From Klebsormidium nitens (lineage: Eukaryota > Streptophyta > Klebsormidiophyceae > Klebsormidiales > Klebsormidiaceae): DNA of 29,618 bases. The DNA is taken from assembly GCA_000708835.1 (NCBI GenBank), contig DF237792.1, positions 1 to 29,618 on the forward strand, read 5' to 3'. The first letter of the stretch is position 1. The number at the start of each line of letters is the position of its first letter. The notes under the pieces are model-generated. The model did no database searches, was not told the DNA's origin, and saw only the letters and a program-made list of their open reading frames with translations. The position numbers and the translations under genes were made by a program. Positions 19,901 through 29,618 of the stretch are shown in pieces.

Positions 19901-22033
19901 CTTGAAGCAAAAAGCGAACAAAGGACGGTGATCGGCAGTGAAGACTTGAGAAGCTTCTGACGTCGCTCTGCATGCCGAGACGGCTCTTGGACAAGCTCAG
20001 AAGCTGGCTTTGCAATTCTGACGGCAGGGTCTAATCACCTTCGCCGAGATGCTTCGCAGATACAGGCTGAAAAGGCTGTAGATATCCGGCACTCCAGGCG
20101 TTTTGTTTTGTAAACATTGCTGGTCGCAGGGTCGGAAAGAGCGACGTTCCGTTTTTTGCGACGTGCTTTGCTCACCAGTTCGTTCCGATTCGACTGCTAT
20201 AACGGTTCGAATAGTCTGCTTTTCATCCGGATTCCTGTGCACACAAACCAAGCCGGCTGCGATTGCAAGTGTCGCGAGTGAGCTCTCGCTTTTTGGACGG
20301 CTGCCACTGAAGACGCCCTGTGGCAACCAAGTCAGACGGCGGTTTCGTTTGTTCCTTTGTTCGTCTGTTTGCCGCGGTCAATATGCGAGTTCTTGGTCGA
20401 AGCTTGAGCATAAGGTCCCTCGTTGATGTCGCCTGGACATTGCATCCCAAGGATGTCTCACCGGAATTGCCTCTGTCTTTCCCGTTCTTTCTACTGACCG
20501 CCGTGTTTCAGCTGCGAATCTGGCACAGCTCGGTCACGGTCCTCTGGTCTCATGCACGCACCATTTTAGTTGCCAGCTGCATCAACGGCTGAACAGTGGG
20601 CGTATGAGTCAGACCTGCTGCACATTCTCATCATCCTGAAAGATGCACGGGAGTTGTCTGGGACACATTCAAAATTCTCGGCAAGGATGACTGGATAGCG
20701 CATGATGCGTAACATCAAATGTGAACTTCCCCCAGTCTGAAGCCTTGCTTAAGCTATGACCATGTTATGTTTCCAAATGCGCCCTTTCGGCTCTTTCACA
20801 GAAGCTATCATTTGCCTTCCGGATCGCTTTTGGGCATTCGCGGTGTAAGCATGCAGACTGCTTCTTCAGACCTAGGCGAATGGAATTGAAGCTCCTTCTC
20901 TGATCAGCAGCTCAATAGCGCGGAGTCTTGAACGAAAGAGTCTCGTTGCTGCCGCAGGTGCGTCATCTGCCGGGTGGAGTTCGAGGATGATGACGTCATC
21001 ACGACGCTGCCGTCGTGCAAGCACCACTACCACTCCCCCTGCATCGAGCAATGGCTCTCCATCAACAAGGTCAGCCTCAGAAACCTGCCACCTTGTCTTT
21101 CCTTTCCTTTCTCCTCTTTCTTGACAAAGCCCGTTGAAGCCCACAACCGTCCGAGACTTCGCTCCAGTCTCCAATCCTCAGTCGGCGGATGAGAGAAAGA
21201 CGAGCCGACTATCCAGTTCTATGAAAATGTACCCTCGACAGCTGTTGAATGTTACGGTTTGGTTTTGGTCACATATGCTGGCGGATGCAGGGCTGTTGGC
21301 CGCAGCCATAACGAAATTAACCTTATAAGTAAGGACTTCACCGTAGTCAGACCCCTAGCACGGCCGTCTTTCCAAGCGGTCACCGCAGTAATGATGCTAG
21401 TCCCCGGCACAACTTTGCAGCCGTCTCGTGACGGGAATCGTCACTATATAATTCCTGGAAAGACCGCGATGTTCCGTCCCAGATCTGGCCGATATGCACA
21501 CTGATAGATAGGTTGCTTCTCAGAATCGGATATTATGGGCAAAGAGTGCCACAACTGTGACCTCCTCTCAACGTATTTCATCAGTAGGCAGATGGAGGAA
21601 ACGGCTTCCCTTGCAGCATGTTCACAACTTGAAGCCTTTGCGATGGTAAAGTGGGTAAACAATGATCTGCTGAGATCCTCAACTGGATCCTGAAAATTTA
21701 TACCCAAGGGCTTACACTTTTGATACTTGCGTGCAGTTGAGCGGTGGGGTACTCAGAAGCACTCCCCCAAATGCTGCTAGTTGTCCTATTTGTTCGACGA
21801 TTCACTTTTGGAGCGGACAAAGGCTACCGAGCAGATGGGTCTTCTTTCAACGAAGACATCCGCCCGCTTTTCCAAATCCGAGCGTCAAAGCTGAACTGGC
21901 GACTGTTTTTTCTCTGCAGATCTGCCCTATGTGCCTGACAGAAGTGACCCCAATGAAGAGTAGAGCTGCGAGCAGGCGACCCTCTCACCTCGGCGCGGCA
22001 AAGTCTGAGCCGTCCAGTAGTGACTCCAAGTAA
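13947..22033 (+). CDS. BIG BROTHER-like RING-H2 E3 ubiquitin ligase, six exons
   Basis: The protein should transfer ubiquitin from an E2 to substrates; in Arabidopsis the homologue BIG BROTHER limits organ growth. Exons: 13947-14159, 15257-15530, 15897-15973, 17144-17274, 20958-21069, 21920-22033 (TAA). All junctions are GT-AG and in phase, giving about 306 residues. Exons 1-2 carry DADLALARALQ|EQERAYYL and FDDEAFARALQEAEEREAEE, short acidic helical repeats common in this family. Exons 3-4 join as IDPDNMTYE|ELTALAEVVG then SESKGLPAEAIARLPKSAYK, the BB-type block before the RING. The RING-H2 (233-274) fits C-x2-C-x15-C-x-H-x2-H-x2-C-x10-C-x2-C, all eight ligands present: CVIC, CKHHYHSPC and CPMC across exons 5 and 6. 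A basic Ser-rich stretch (RRRRSSSS) precedes it. ATG 13947 has an in-frame stop at 13899. Intron 4 is long (3.7 kb) and shows no gene. Confidence 0.92.
15735..15847 (+). repeat. 26-bp minisatellite, four units plus a partial, in intron 2 of the RING gene
   Basis: Units at 15735-15760, 15761-15786, 15787-15812 and 15813-15838 follow the pattern GTTGTCAGCCCACGTCTCTT plus CTGCAC, and a partial unit follows. Each unit contains a short pyrimidine tract ending TTCTGCAC, reminiscent of an acceptor tract but without AG. The array ends about 50 nt before exon 3. Confidence 0.85.
16869..17056 (+). repeat. Two partial upstream copies of RING-gene exon 4 in intron 3
   Basis: Genuine exon 4 starts at 17144 after GTGCAG. 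Two upstream copies start at 16869 (after GAGCAG) and 17007 (after GTGCAG), spaced 138 and 137 nt. They repeat the first ~35 nt of the exon (encoding ELTALAEVVGS or DSTALAEVVGS), then diverge to NVAG or NAAG. The first copy ends at a possible donor CCG|GTATGA (43-nt core); in the second the same place reads GCATGG. The flanking TTTTCCGSTGTGCAG tract and the TTATCATYTTTGGA-type intron sequence are repeated too. A 43-nt insertion would break the frame, so inclusion is not expected to be productive. Confidence 0.9.
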
Positions 22034-22229
22034 GGTCCTCCTTGGGAAGTCAGAGTAGGCCTTATGTAGATGAAGCTGAAACCCAGCTGTCAAATTGGCG
22101 GCGGTCATATTGAGTAGTGGGTTAACTAGATTAAGGGGGGCCTAGGAATGCAAAGACCTGTACTTTCGGCCTCCAAAGATGCATCGTGGAACTACCTTTT
22201 GAGTATGCACTCATGGAAGCTTACGTTTC

Positions 22230-24580
22230 CTTCTCTTCTCGTCCGGTTCTCCTATTTGCTCATGGCCTTTGTGGTTGCACCTGGGGCTACCAAACCCAGC
22301 TCAAGATCTGCGATTGCGAAGCCCATTGCTTTTTGAATCCAAAAATCTCTGCTAGTCAGCTATTGAGTCTTCGGCTCTTTGTACATACGGTCAGCCCTAG
22401 TTGTTTGGTCGCATCCTTTTCTGTGGGTCGACCTCAATACATGAGTCTTTGCAAAACATACGGTTGCAAGCTGTCGGACCCCATCATTCGATTGATCCGA
22501 CCTGATCCAGATTGCATTGTCCACTTTGTACACTGGGTCGCATGTTGGTGGCCGAGCCCGATTGTCACGGTGCTCACTAGCGGTTCCCTCGATATCTAGG
22601 GCGATGAAGAGCGGACTTTTGATGCAACGTCACTTGACGAAGTCACCACTTGCGGAGACACTCTTGTCCGCTGAAGCCTTACTTGCGGCCTGCTGGCCTC
22701 TGATACCCGTGTGTAAATTCTGTTGAATAACATCTGTGCCTTACGATCAATCAGTGCGATCGACCATCTCCAGCTAGCCTCTCACACGTACAGCTAGCGA
22801 TAAAACCAGCGGGTGTGAAGTACGGAGCGCCTTTTTGCGAAGCCAGGTTGGCCTTGTTTGTGGCGCTCGCACCAGAGCTCGTGATTAATAGCGTCACCGT
22901 CAATGGAAAGTTGGCCTCAGCCCAATGATGGCAGCTTTGTCAAGATCGACTCAGTGAGGCAGAGTCAGGAAAGCGGTTGATCGAGGCTCGAGTCTTGGGA
23001 TAAATAAAGAACCAGGTTCTGACTTGGTCGTCCCACAGACGGCTTTTCCACCCGAGCTTGTCATCCATGTCTGAATCTTTTTGCCTTCAGATGTGCGCGG
23101 TGACTTTCCGTGTGACTAAACGGTCTCAGAGAGATTTGTATAAGAAGACTGCTTGAATGCGGAGAATCCATTCGAGGAGGTGGAGCCGGCAATGATAACT
23201 AGAAGGGATGTTGCGCAACGTCGTGACATTGGTGAAGGAAACGAAGCCGGTCCAAATCTACAGCAATTGCTCCATCCTCATCCGCGGATATGTGATAGCT
23301 AGTTGTCGGAATCACGGAAACAAGAGCGCCAACCTGATTTAGAACAAACCAGATTTTGCCCGGCCCGTATTTTCGGATTGGTAAGCAGTGCAAGAGCTGC
23401 TTCAATTTCAATTCAAAATGCCTGAGATTAGCTCAACGATCCTGTTTTCGGCTGGTAGTAGATGCCAAAGCCAGCTTCTCGTCCAGTTTTTATACAAAGC
23501 CTTGTGGAGAATTTCCGACGCTCTGATCAGTAGCTTGCCGTCAGTGCTTTTCTAAGAGATTCTGCACCGTAAGAGCAAGCCGTCAGCAGTCTGAGCTTGT
23601 TGGCGGAACTTGTCACTTGGATATTTCAGCCAACATGTTCGAGATTCTCAGATTGGTCGGGTTCTTAACAATCTGCTCGAGCAAAATCCCTAGGCCTTGC
23701 TTGAGTCCGTTATGCACGTGACGTGCCGCGCTCTGAAAACGTGCTGCAAGGTCTGCCTTTGAACCCCCTTTGACTTAGCTGGCTCTGTCGTTCATCTCAC
23801 CCCTGGCCAACGATGCAAACTAGCGGCACTCCTATGCCGCGAATCTCCAGAGCACGTTCCGCGCGGTTTCCGTCCTACTAGTTCCTTGCTGTTCAAGGCA
23901 TTACTCAAGGAAAGGAGGCGAGGACTGATGGGCAGCCATTGACGTTACTGCAAAACGTCAAGGTTGATCGTACATCAATGAGGCCGTCTCAAGAAAGCAG
24001 ATTGGTGGTGTGTCGGTCCACTTGAGCGTCCATCTGATTGGCTTTGTACGGGCCAAGGAGGACGGTTGAGAATGACGCAGGTTTTGCAAGTCCGCTTTCT
24101 AGCTTCTGAGTCTTCGCAGCAAACTACGGCCCCTTATCGGTCCACCGTGACATAGCAAAGTTCTCTCGTTGAATGAACTGTGAGAATGTTTGAGCCAAAA
24201 TAGCCCTATACTTGTGCAGCTTTTGTCTGGAGGCATGCTTTGAGTGGGCGAGTACGAAGTGACCCCTTTGGTGTCCAGCCAAGTCTGGACCATCAATGTA
24301 GAGGTGTTTTTGTATAACCTGAAGCCGGTTGTGCAGATTTGCATGAGTTCATGTCTTTGACGGACCTTTAGCTAAAGTGGCAGGCGGTTGCTTTTCTGTC
24401 TTAAAAAAGGGTTTGCTTCGCTTCGAGGAGCGGAGTCTGTTGAGTTTGTTAGATCCTTCTTGGCAGCAGTGACCGTAATTGGGAAGCTCTACATTCTTTG
24501 GTGGCGCAATCGTTCTGATTCTTTGGCCGCCCTTGGTCGTCGAGGCGTATCAATCCTTCATTCTAACAACTCCTGACTTT
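22230..24580 (+). repeat. Left copy of a diverged long direct duplication, non-coding
   Basis: Many blocks reappear in the same order about 5.0-5.1 kb to the right. Examples are GATTGCGAAGCCCATTG (near 22311, compare 27431), TATGCACGTGACGTGCCGCG (near 23710, compare 28708), AGCGGCACTCCTATGCCGCG (23822, compare 28831) and CGAAGTGACCCCTTTGGTGT (near 24256, compare 29293). Identity looks moderate with many indels. No frame is shared intact between copies, so it is unlikely to be a conserved gene. I found no transposase or reverse transcriptase motif and no clear terminal repeats. Confidence 0.8.
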
Positions 24581-27340
24581 TTGGCACTAAGTGATCCGGA
24601 GCCTTGAAGGCTTCCTGACACTTCTCGGAGCGGAGAGGCTTCGAGGATTCACATATCACTCGACCAGCGTTTATCCTAGCGTGCGGTTAGGGTACGCACC
24701 AATTTTAATACGCCTCGTTTTTGGTGTCCTACCCACTCGTTTAGCTGTACGTTGTCTGAAACCGTGATGCAGGTTTCTCGTTGCTTTTCAATGTTCTGAT
24801 TCTGCTTTGGTCTCCAAAGCTTTGCAGCTTGCATGGTGACTGCTTCAGCAATTCGAAGGCTATGATAAGCAAAGCAAACTCCGGGACTTTCGGTCTCATC
24901 CAGCGGCTCGGAGCATTTGACTGAAGCGATATGAGTCTACCTTATCCAAATACAGAGGACCTCGCACTGCACGTACGCGCTAAGGTTGTTTCCATCCGGA
25001 ACAACTGATTGCGGAGGAGTCTCTCGGGTCGTTGAATGAATCTATTCAGTGAATCGAGGTATTTCGGAACGTTCACATCAGGTCTCGATTCTGAAAGTCA
25101 GCGTTTTTCAATTCTTAAGAAAACCGTTGGTTAGCTCGTTTCAGTCACGCATGTTTCGAGTCCACCGGGATTCTGCAAGGCCGTACTTTTGTCGTTCATT
25201 TTTCCTACTCGTGGCACGCCGTGCCAACGAAATAGAGAAGGCTCTGTTGTTAAGGAGGTGGCGTTCGCACGAAGAGGCAATGAAGGATCCAGCTGGGATG
25301 GAACACTAAACTTCCCATCTTCACTTGGTTTGGTTTTCTCCTGATGCTCTTGAATCGGCGCTCCTGTGTCCCCGTGTCTACGTCACGATTCTCATGTCCA
25401 GTTGGGGCCAGTCATCGAAAGTCGCTCAGTCTGGTGCTCTTTGTGGGTGCTAAGGATGGATCCGTCTTTGACAGACAGCGGCGACGTTGTCGCGCTCCAT
25501 CATGATGCATCGGTGCGTGCGCTTCTCTTTTCGTGTTGACGTCTACACCGCAACTCGCTATATAGCTGCCGAAACTCGCTGAACGGGATTGAAACCCGGG
25601 TGCTTCAGCGACTGCCGATTGGTATTTCAGCATCTGACCCGACGGCATTTACAAGTCGATCAATGAGATTCTTGGAGCTTTTTCCGCTCGTTAGTGTGTA
25701 ACCTGTGAGGATACCAGTAGTGCAGTTAGCCAGAAACGTACGGTAAACCCAAGCTGTTAGTCTAGTTATGGTAGTAGAACGAACTCGTGACGTACCATCT
25801 CATCTCATGTAACCGAACTCAAAAGCTCCAGGCTTCAGTACGGGATTGTTAATTGATGTATGTATGTATGTATCTTGTACTTTTGATATTGAGTGGCTGC
25901 TCATGAAATCGCTTCGACGGTTCTCAATGATCGACGCGGTACGATCGCGAAGCGTTTCAGTCCTGCACCACATGTCGTCCCTAGCTCATGCAGTCAGTCG
26001 AGATCCTGATCACTAGGTACCTCATTCATGACTCTGGAATTCGAACAGGATTTTTGCAATATTCTTTTGTCCCCGAGGGTGTTTGAGCGGGGCGTATAGG
26101 AAGAGACGATTCAAATGGATGGGCTAAAAGTGCTCGTGACCTCAGGTCTCCTTACCGTCCCCAGAAACCAAGTTCTAAACCGCAAGTCCCTTATAGCTGA
26201 AGACCTTTTCCCGGGTGGCCGCGTGAAGATCAGCTTGTTGGGCAGCTGCTCATCAGAACCCGAATACCTGAAGCCCGCTTTCTCGTCTGCTTGCGCTCTT
26301 GTGATGCCATCCTGTTTCGTTTTTATGGCTGCGCATTGGCTTGCGCGGGTGTAATCAGCTAGAACCTTCTCGAAGTCGGATGTCTGTGAGTCTAATCATT
26401 GGCGGACTGAAATTCTTCCTGCTACCGTACGATTTTGCGCATCTGATCAGAGCCGCAGTTTTCAGGAGCCTTGCGGTTCTAAAGTACCAGCTTCGTATTC
26501 CAGAGAGCTTCTCGATGGCATCTCCACAACATCGCATTGTTTCTTACCCGAGTCCAAACGAGGTCTACATTTGTCCCGTGCGCACGCCGGTAAGGGCCGA
26601 CATATCGTGCTCAAAGTCCTTGAAGCGTCGCCTTCTCGTAATGCTTCTGCCACTGGTGCTGATCCTCAAAAAGAAATTGAAATTAAAATAAGAATTAAAC
26701 GGCCTAATTCGTTTTGAGGGCAAGGTACTTGAAGTTATATTTAGCGGCGAAGAGTAAGGGATTCGGCAGTGAAGCGTGAGGCGTGGCGACGCTCAGTAAG
26801 CACGCCACAAGCTGGCTCGAATGGGCGTGGACGGATGCCGGGAAATACTCCAACACATTCCCTATGCGGAGCACTCAAGAAGCCTCGTGGAAAGTCGAGC
26901 ATCAGTTGCTCTCTGACGAACATCAGATATTCTGGGCAGATACGATTTGAAAGTTTGAAGTCTTTACGTGCGCTTGTACGATCTCTGGTTGCGAGCTGGG
27001 CATTTCAAACGCTACATTTCAAACGCTAGTACAGGTACCCAGAAGGAGGTGGACTTTCTGCAGCCTGAAAGATAAGCTACGTCTCTGTTCTTCGTTGAGG
27101 ATGGTTTCGAGGGACGGCGCCATTTTGACACGAATGTGAGAATCTTCTCAAGTAAAGTAATCAGGCCCTTCGTAGACCAGGGCATTGAGAGATCCAGCTG
27201 CCAGATGGGCAGCCGTCTTTCTGATGAAAGGGAATCTACTAGGGGCAGGCCTAGGAGAATCGGTGTAATTTTGGCCGGCAAATATGTATCTTCAAGTGGA
27301 CCTACTGTAAATCATTGTTGTGGAAGTCTTGAATCCTGCT
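24581..27340. other. Gene-free spacer between the two copies of the long duplication
   Basis: No recognisable protein, RNA gene or mobile element was found. The longest frames (for example 25049-25309) show no domain. A small (ATGT)n run occupies 25856-25873, and an A-rich patch follows at 26670-26700. Confidence 0.5.
25856..25873 (+). repeat. (ATGT)4.5 microsatellite
   Basis: Four and a half perfect units of ATGT. It is simple sequence with no evident role. Confidence 0.9.
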
Positions 27341-29618
27341 ATTTTTGTCCACTTGATACGATTTTTCCATCTGCTCACGGCCTTTTCGGTTGCACTAGGC
27401 TACTCAACCGATTCCAACTCAACCAGAATTTGCGATTGTGAAGCCCGTTGGCTTTTGAATCCAACTCAACCAGAAGTTGCGATTGTGAAGCCCGTTGGCT
27501 TTTGAATCAAATCAAACGTTTCTGCCCAGACTGCTGGTGAATTACCTAGGCTCTCTTTACAGATGGGCGGGAGACGGTTAGGCTTTAGCCCTAGTTGTCT
27601 GGTTTTGCAGCCTGTTTTGTCCGTCGATCTCCAGATATTCATCTCTAACCCCGATATTGCAAGCAGTTGGACCTTATGGATGTCGACCGGATTAGGTCTG
27701 ATCGGACTTTGGTGAAGGCCACATTTTGCGGCTGTGCACGGTCTCGATTATGTTTGCCAGCCAATGGTTCCCTTGCTGGGCTGGAGCTATGAAAAGCGGA
27801 CAGTTTGATGACGTCACTTGACGAGGTCATCGTCCGCACCGTACCTCTGTTCGCTGAAGCCCTAGTCCACTGGCCCTATTAGTATGAGGTCAGCCTAGTG
27901 CCTATATGCAATATTGTTTTGTCTCTGGTATGTTACCTCTGGTGTATTCTGCTTCTGAAGTAACAAGAACTGTTGTGCCTCATGAAACTGATTCTGCGTG
28001 CTCTGTCTGGTCCATTTCCATGAGTATCCCCGGTTGTGACGGACAGACTTTTCCTATTCGACTTAACAGTCTCAGCGTAATTTCTGATTGTAGAATATCG
28101 GAACTAGAGGCAAAAGAATGAACGAGACTGTGAGCCTGCCGCCTGGCAATGATGGCTAGAAGGGTACTTGCCCTCCATGAAGCGTGATTGTTCAATCAGG
28201 CGTCAGCAAAGCAAAGTATTTGTTGCTCCCATCGCCAGATGCGCATGCGTATCGATACTCACTGATAATCAGAACCAAGAGACAGAAGCGCCGTTTCGAT
28301 CTTGGACAGGCTCGGCGCAAACGTTGCCGGCCCTGCCTGCACTGTCGTGTTTGATAAGCAACAAAACTTTTTCAGTTCCAAGTTAAGATGCTCAGACCAC
28401 TGTCGACCCCTGTTTTTGCGGTTGGTAACAAATGTCGGATCGAGCTGGCCGTTGCCGGCTTTTTGTTCTTGTTATACAAACGTTTGAGGAGACGGTTTCC
28501 GAAGTTACAAGTAGTAGCTTACCGTTAGTGCTTTACTTTGATCAAAGAGCACCATCAAAGCAGGCCGTCAGTAGTCTGAGGTTGTGGGGAAGTTTGTGGG
28601 ACACCTTTTGTTTAGATACCAAATTACCACGTCAAATTTTCAAAATTGTTGGGTTCACGGTTGTCACCACTTTGTTAGGGCAAGATCTCTTTGTCTCTGA
28701 GTCCGCTATGCACGTGAAGTGCCGCGCTCTCCAGAAACGTGCTGACAAATGCAAAGTCTGCCTTTGAGCCCGCGTTGGCGTGTCCTTAGCTGGTTCTGTC
28801 CTTCAATCTCATTCTTGAAGGGCGAAGTAGCGGCACTCCTAAGCCGCGGGTTCTCTCAGAGACTGACGTTCCGCTCTGTTTCCGACCTACTGATTGTTGC
28901 TGTCAAGGTAGTGGTCAAGACAGGCGGCGAGGATTGTTGGGCAGCCGTTGACGTTGCTGCAAAATATGAAGGTTGATTGAGTGGGTTCAAAGTAGGAGCC
29001 TTCAACATGAGGCCGTCTCAAAAGAGTCAGATTGCTGATGTGTTGGTCGGACCCTTCTTCTACTTGGCTTCGTAAGAGCTAAAGCGGTTGACGAAAGACG
29101 CCGATTTTTGCGGCGAACCTGCTTTCTATTTTCCGGGTCTTTGCAGCAATCTGCATCCGTTTGTGGATCGCGATCGCGACACTTGATGATCTTTCGTCAA
29201 ATGGAGTTAGGCAGATTGGAGTCACAGAACAAGATTTTACCCATGATATCAAAGACCTGACGGTCCGGAGACATGGTTTGAGTAGGCGAGGACGAAGTGA
29301 CCCCTTCGGTGTTCGGCCCAGCCCTGCGCCATCATCAAGAGGTGCTTTTGTACGAAGCATGATCTGAAGCCGGTTATCCAAAGTTTTCATGGTTTGTATC
29401 TCTCGAAGACTTTGAGTGGCCACAGATCGCATGTTTGATGAAAAAATGACAGGGATTTTGCCTAAACGAGACGAGCTCCAGTGCTGGCAGGTTCAGGTTG
29501 CACTTGGCCGCTCGTGAACGTACTTAAGGAGCTTCAGTTGTTTGACCTTGCATCCGTTGTGACCTTGAGCCGTTCTGGATCGCTGAGGCATATCAGTACT
29601 TCTTGAGATTTGCGTCCC
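27340..29618 (+). repeat. Right copy of the diverged long direct duplication, running off the window
   Basis: It matches the left copy (22230-24580) block by block to the end of the window, including ATCGCTGAGGCATATCAGTA (near 29579), which parallels GTCGTCGAGGCGTATCAATC (near 24535). The offset drifts only from about 5.12 to 5.04 kb. The unit length including the spacer is therefore about 5.1 kb, and the repeat may continue outside the window. No intact gene is visible. Confidence 0.8.
27414..27507 (+). repeat. Recent 47-bp tandem duplication
   Basis: Two adjacent 47-bp units (27414-27460 and 27461-27507) differ at only one base (AATTTGC versus AAGTTGC) and run from CCAACTCAACCAGAA to GGCTTTTGAAT. 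The left copy of the long duplication carries this segment only once (near 22298-22340), so this event came later than the long duplication. Confidence 0.92.

Noticed and set aside
17275-20957. A nested gene in the long intron 4 of the RING gene
   Set aside because: Frames of 60-118 codons exist on both strands, but none shows protein-like motifs or paired splice sites with another exon.
25049-25309. 86-codon frame as a gene
   Set aside because: No domain, no splice context and no counterpart elsewhere; composition is like the surrounding non-coding sequence.

Overview
The window is eukaryotic nuclear DNA, almost certainly from the green lineage. All recognisable genes are cut by many GT-AG introns, and the proteins are plant-type: an E2F transcription factor with the land-plant layout, and a BIG BROTHER-like RING-H2 ubiquitin ligase. 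A streptophyte alga (for example a Klebsormidium-like charophyte) would fit, but that assignment is inference from protein style only. The assembly has one gap of 722 Ns (13000-13721).

Layout. At 1-240 (-) there is the tail of an unidentified gene running off the left edge. At 669-2379 (+) lies a small MYND zinc-finger protein in three exons, with an apparent +1 frame break in its first exon. A gene-free stretch (2380-3933) separates it from the convergent E2F gene, which occupies 3934-12275 on the minus strand. I could join eleven E2F exons with matching splice phases from the ATG to the marked box and acidic region, plus a last exon with the RB-binding motif. E2F and the BIG BROTHER-like gene (13947-22033, +, six exons) are head to head across about 1.7 kb that contains the gap and a weak small ORF. 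The last 7.5 kb (22.0-29.6 kb) shows no recognisable gene; most of it is a diverged direct duplication with an offset of about 5.1 kb.

The most unusual structure is a recurrent form of tandem duplication inside introns, anchored on the downstream splice acceptor. E2F intron 5 holds ten degenerate copies (about 130-bp period) of the acceptor plus the first ~41 nt of the dimerisation exon; most copies also end in a GT donor, so each looks like a 56-61 nt mini-exon. Five are phase-neutral and stop-free, and could add 19-20 residue modules between the DNA-binding and dimerisation domains. E2F intron 10 has a second, independent array of the same kind, and intron 3 of the neighbouring ligase gene has two more partial exon copies.

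Functionally, E2F (G1/S transcription, DP and RB partners) and a BIG BROTHER-like ligase (growth restraint in plants) are both proliferation genes and may share a divergent promoter region; that link is inference.
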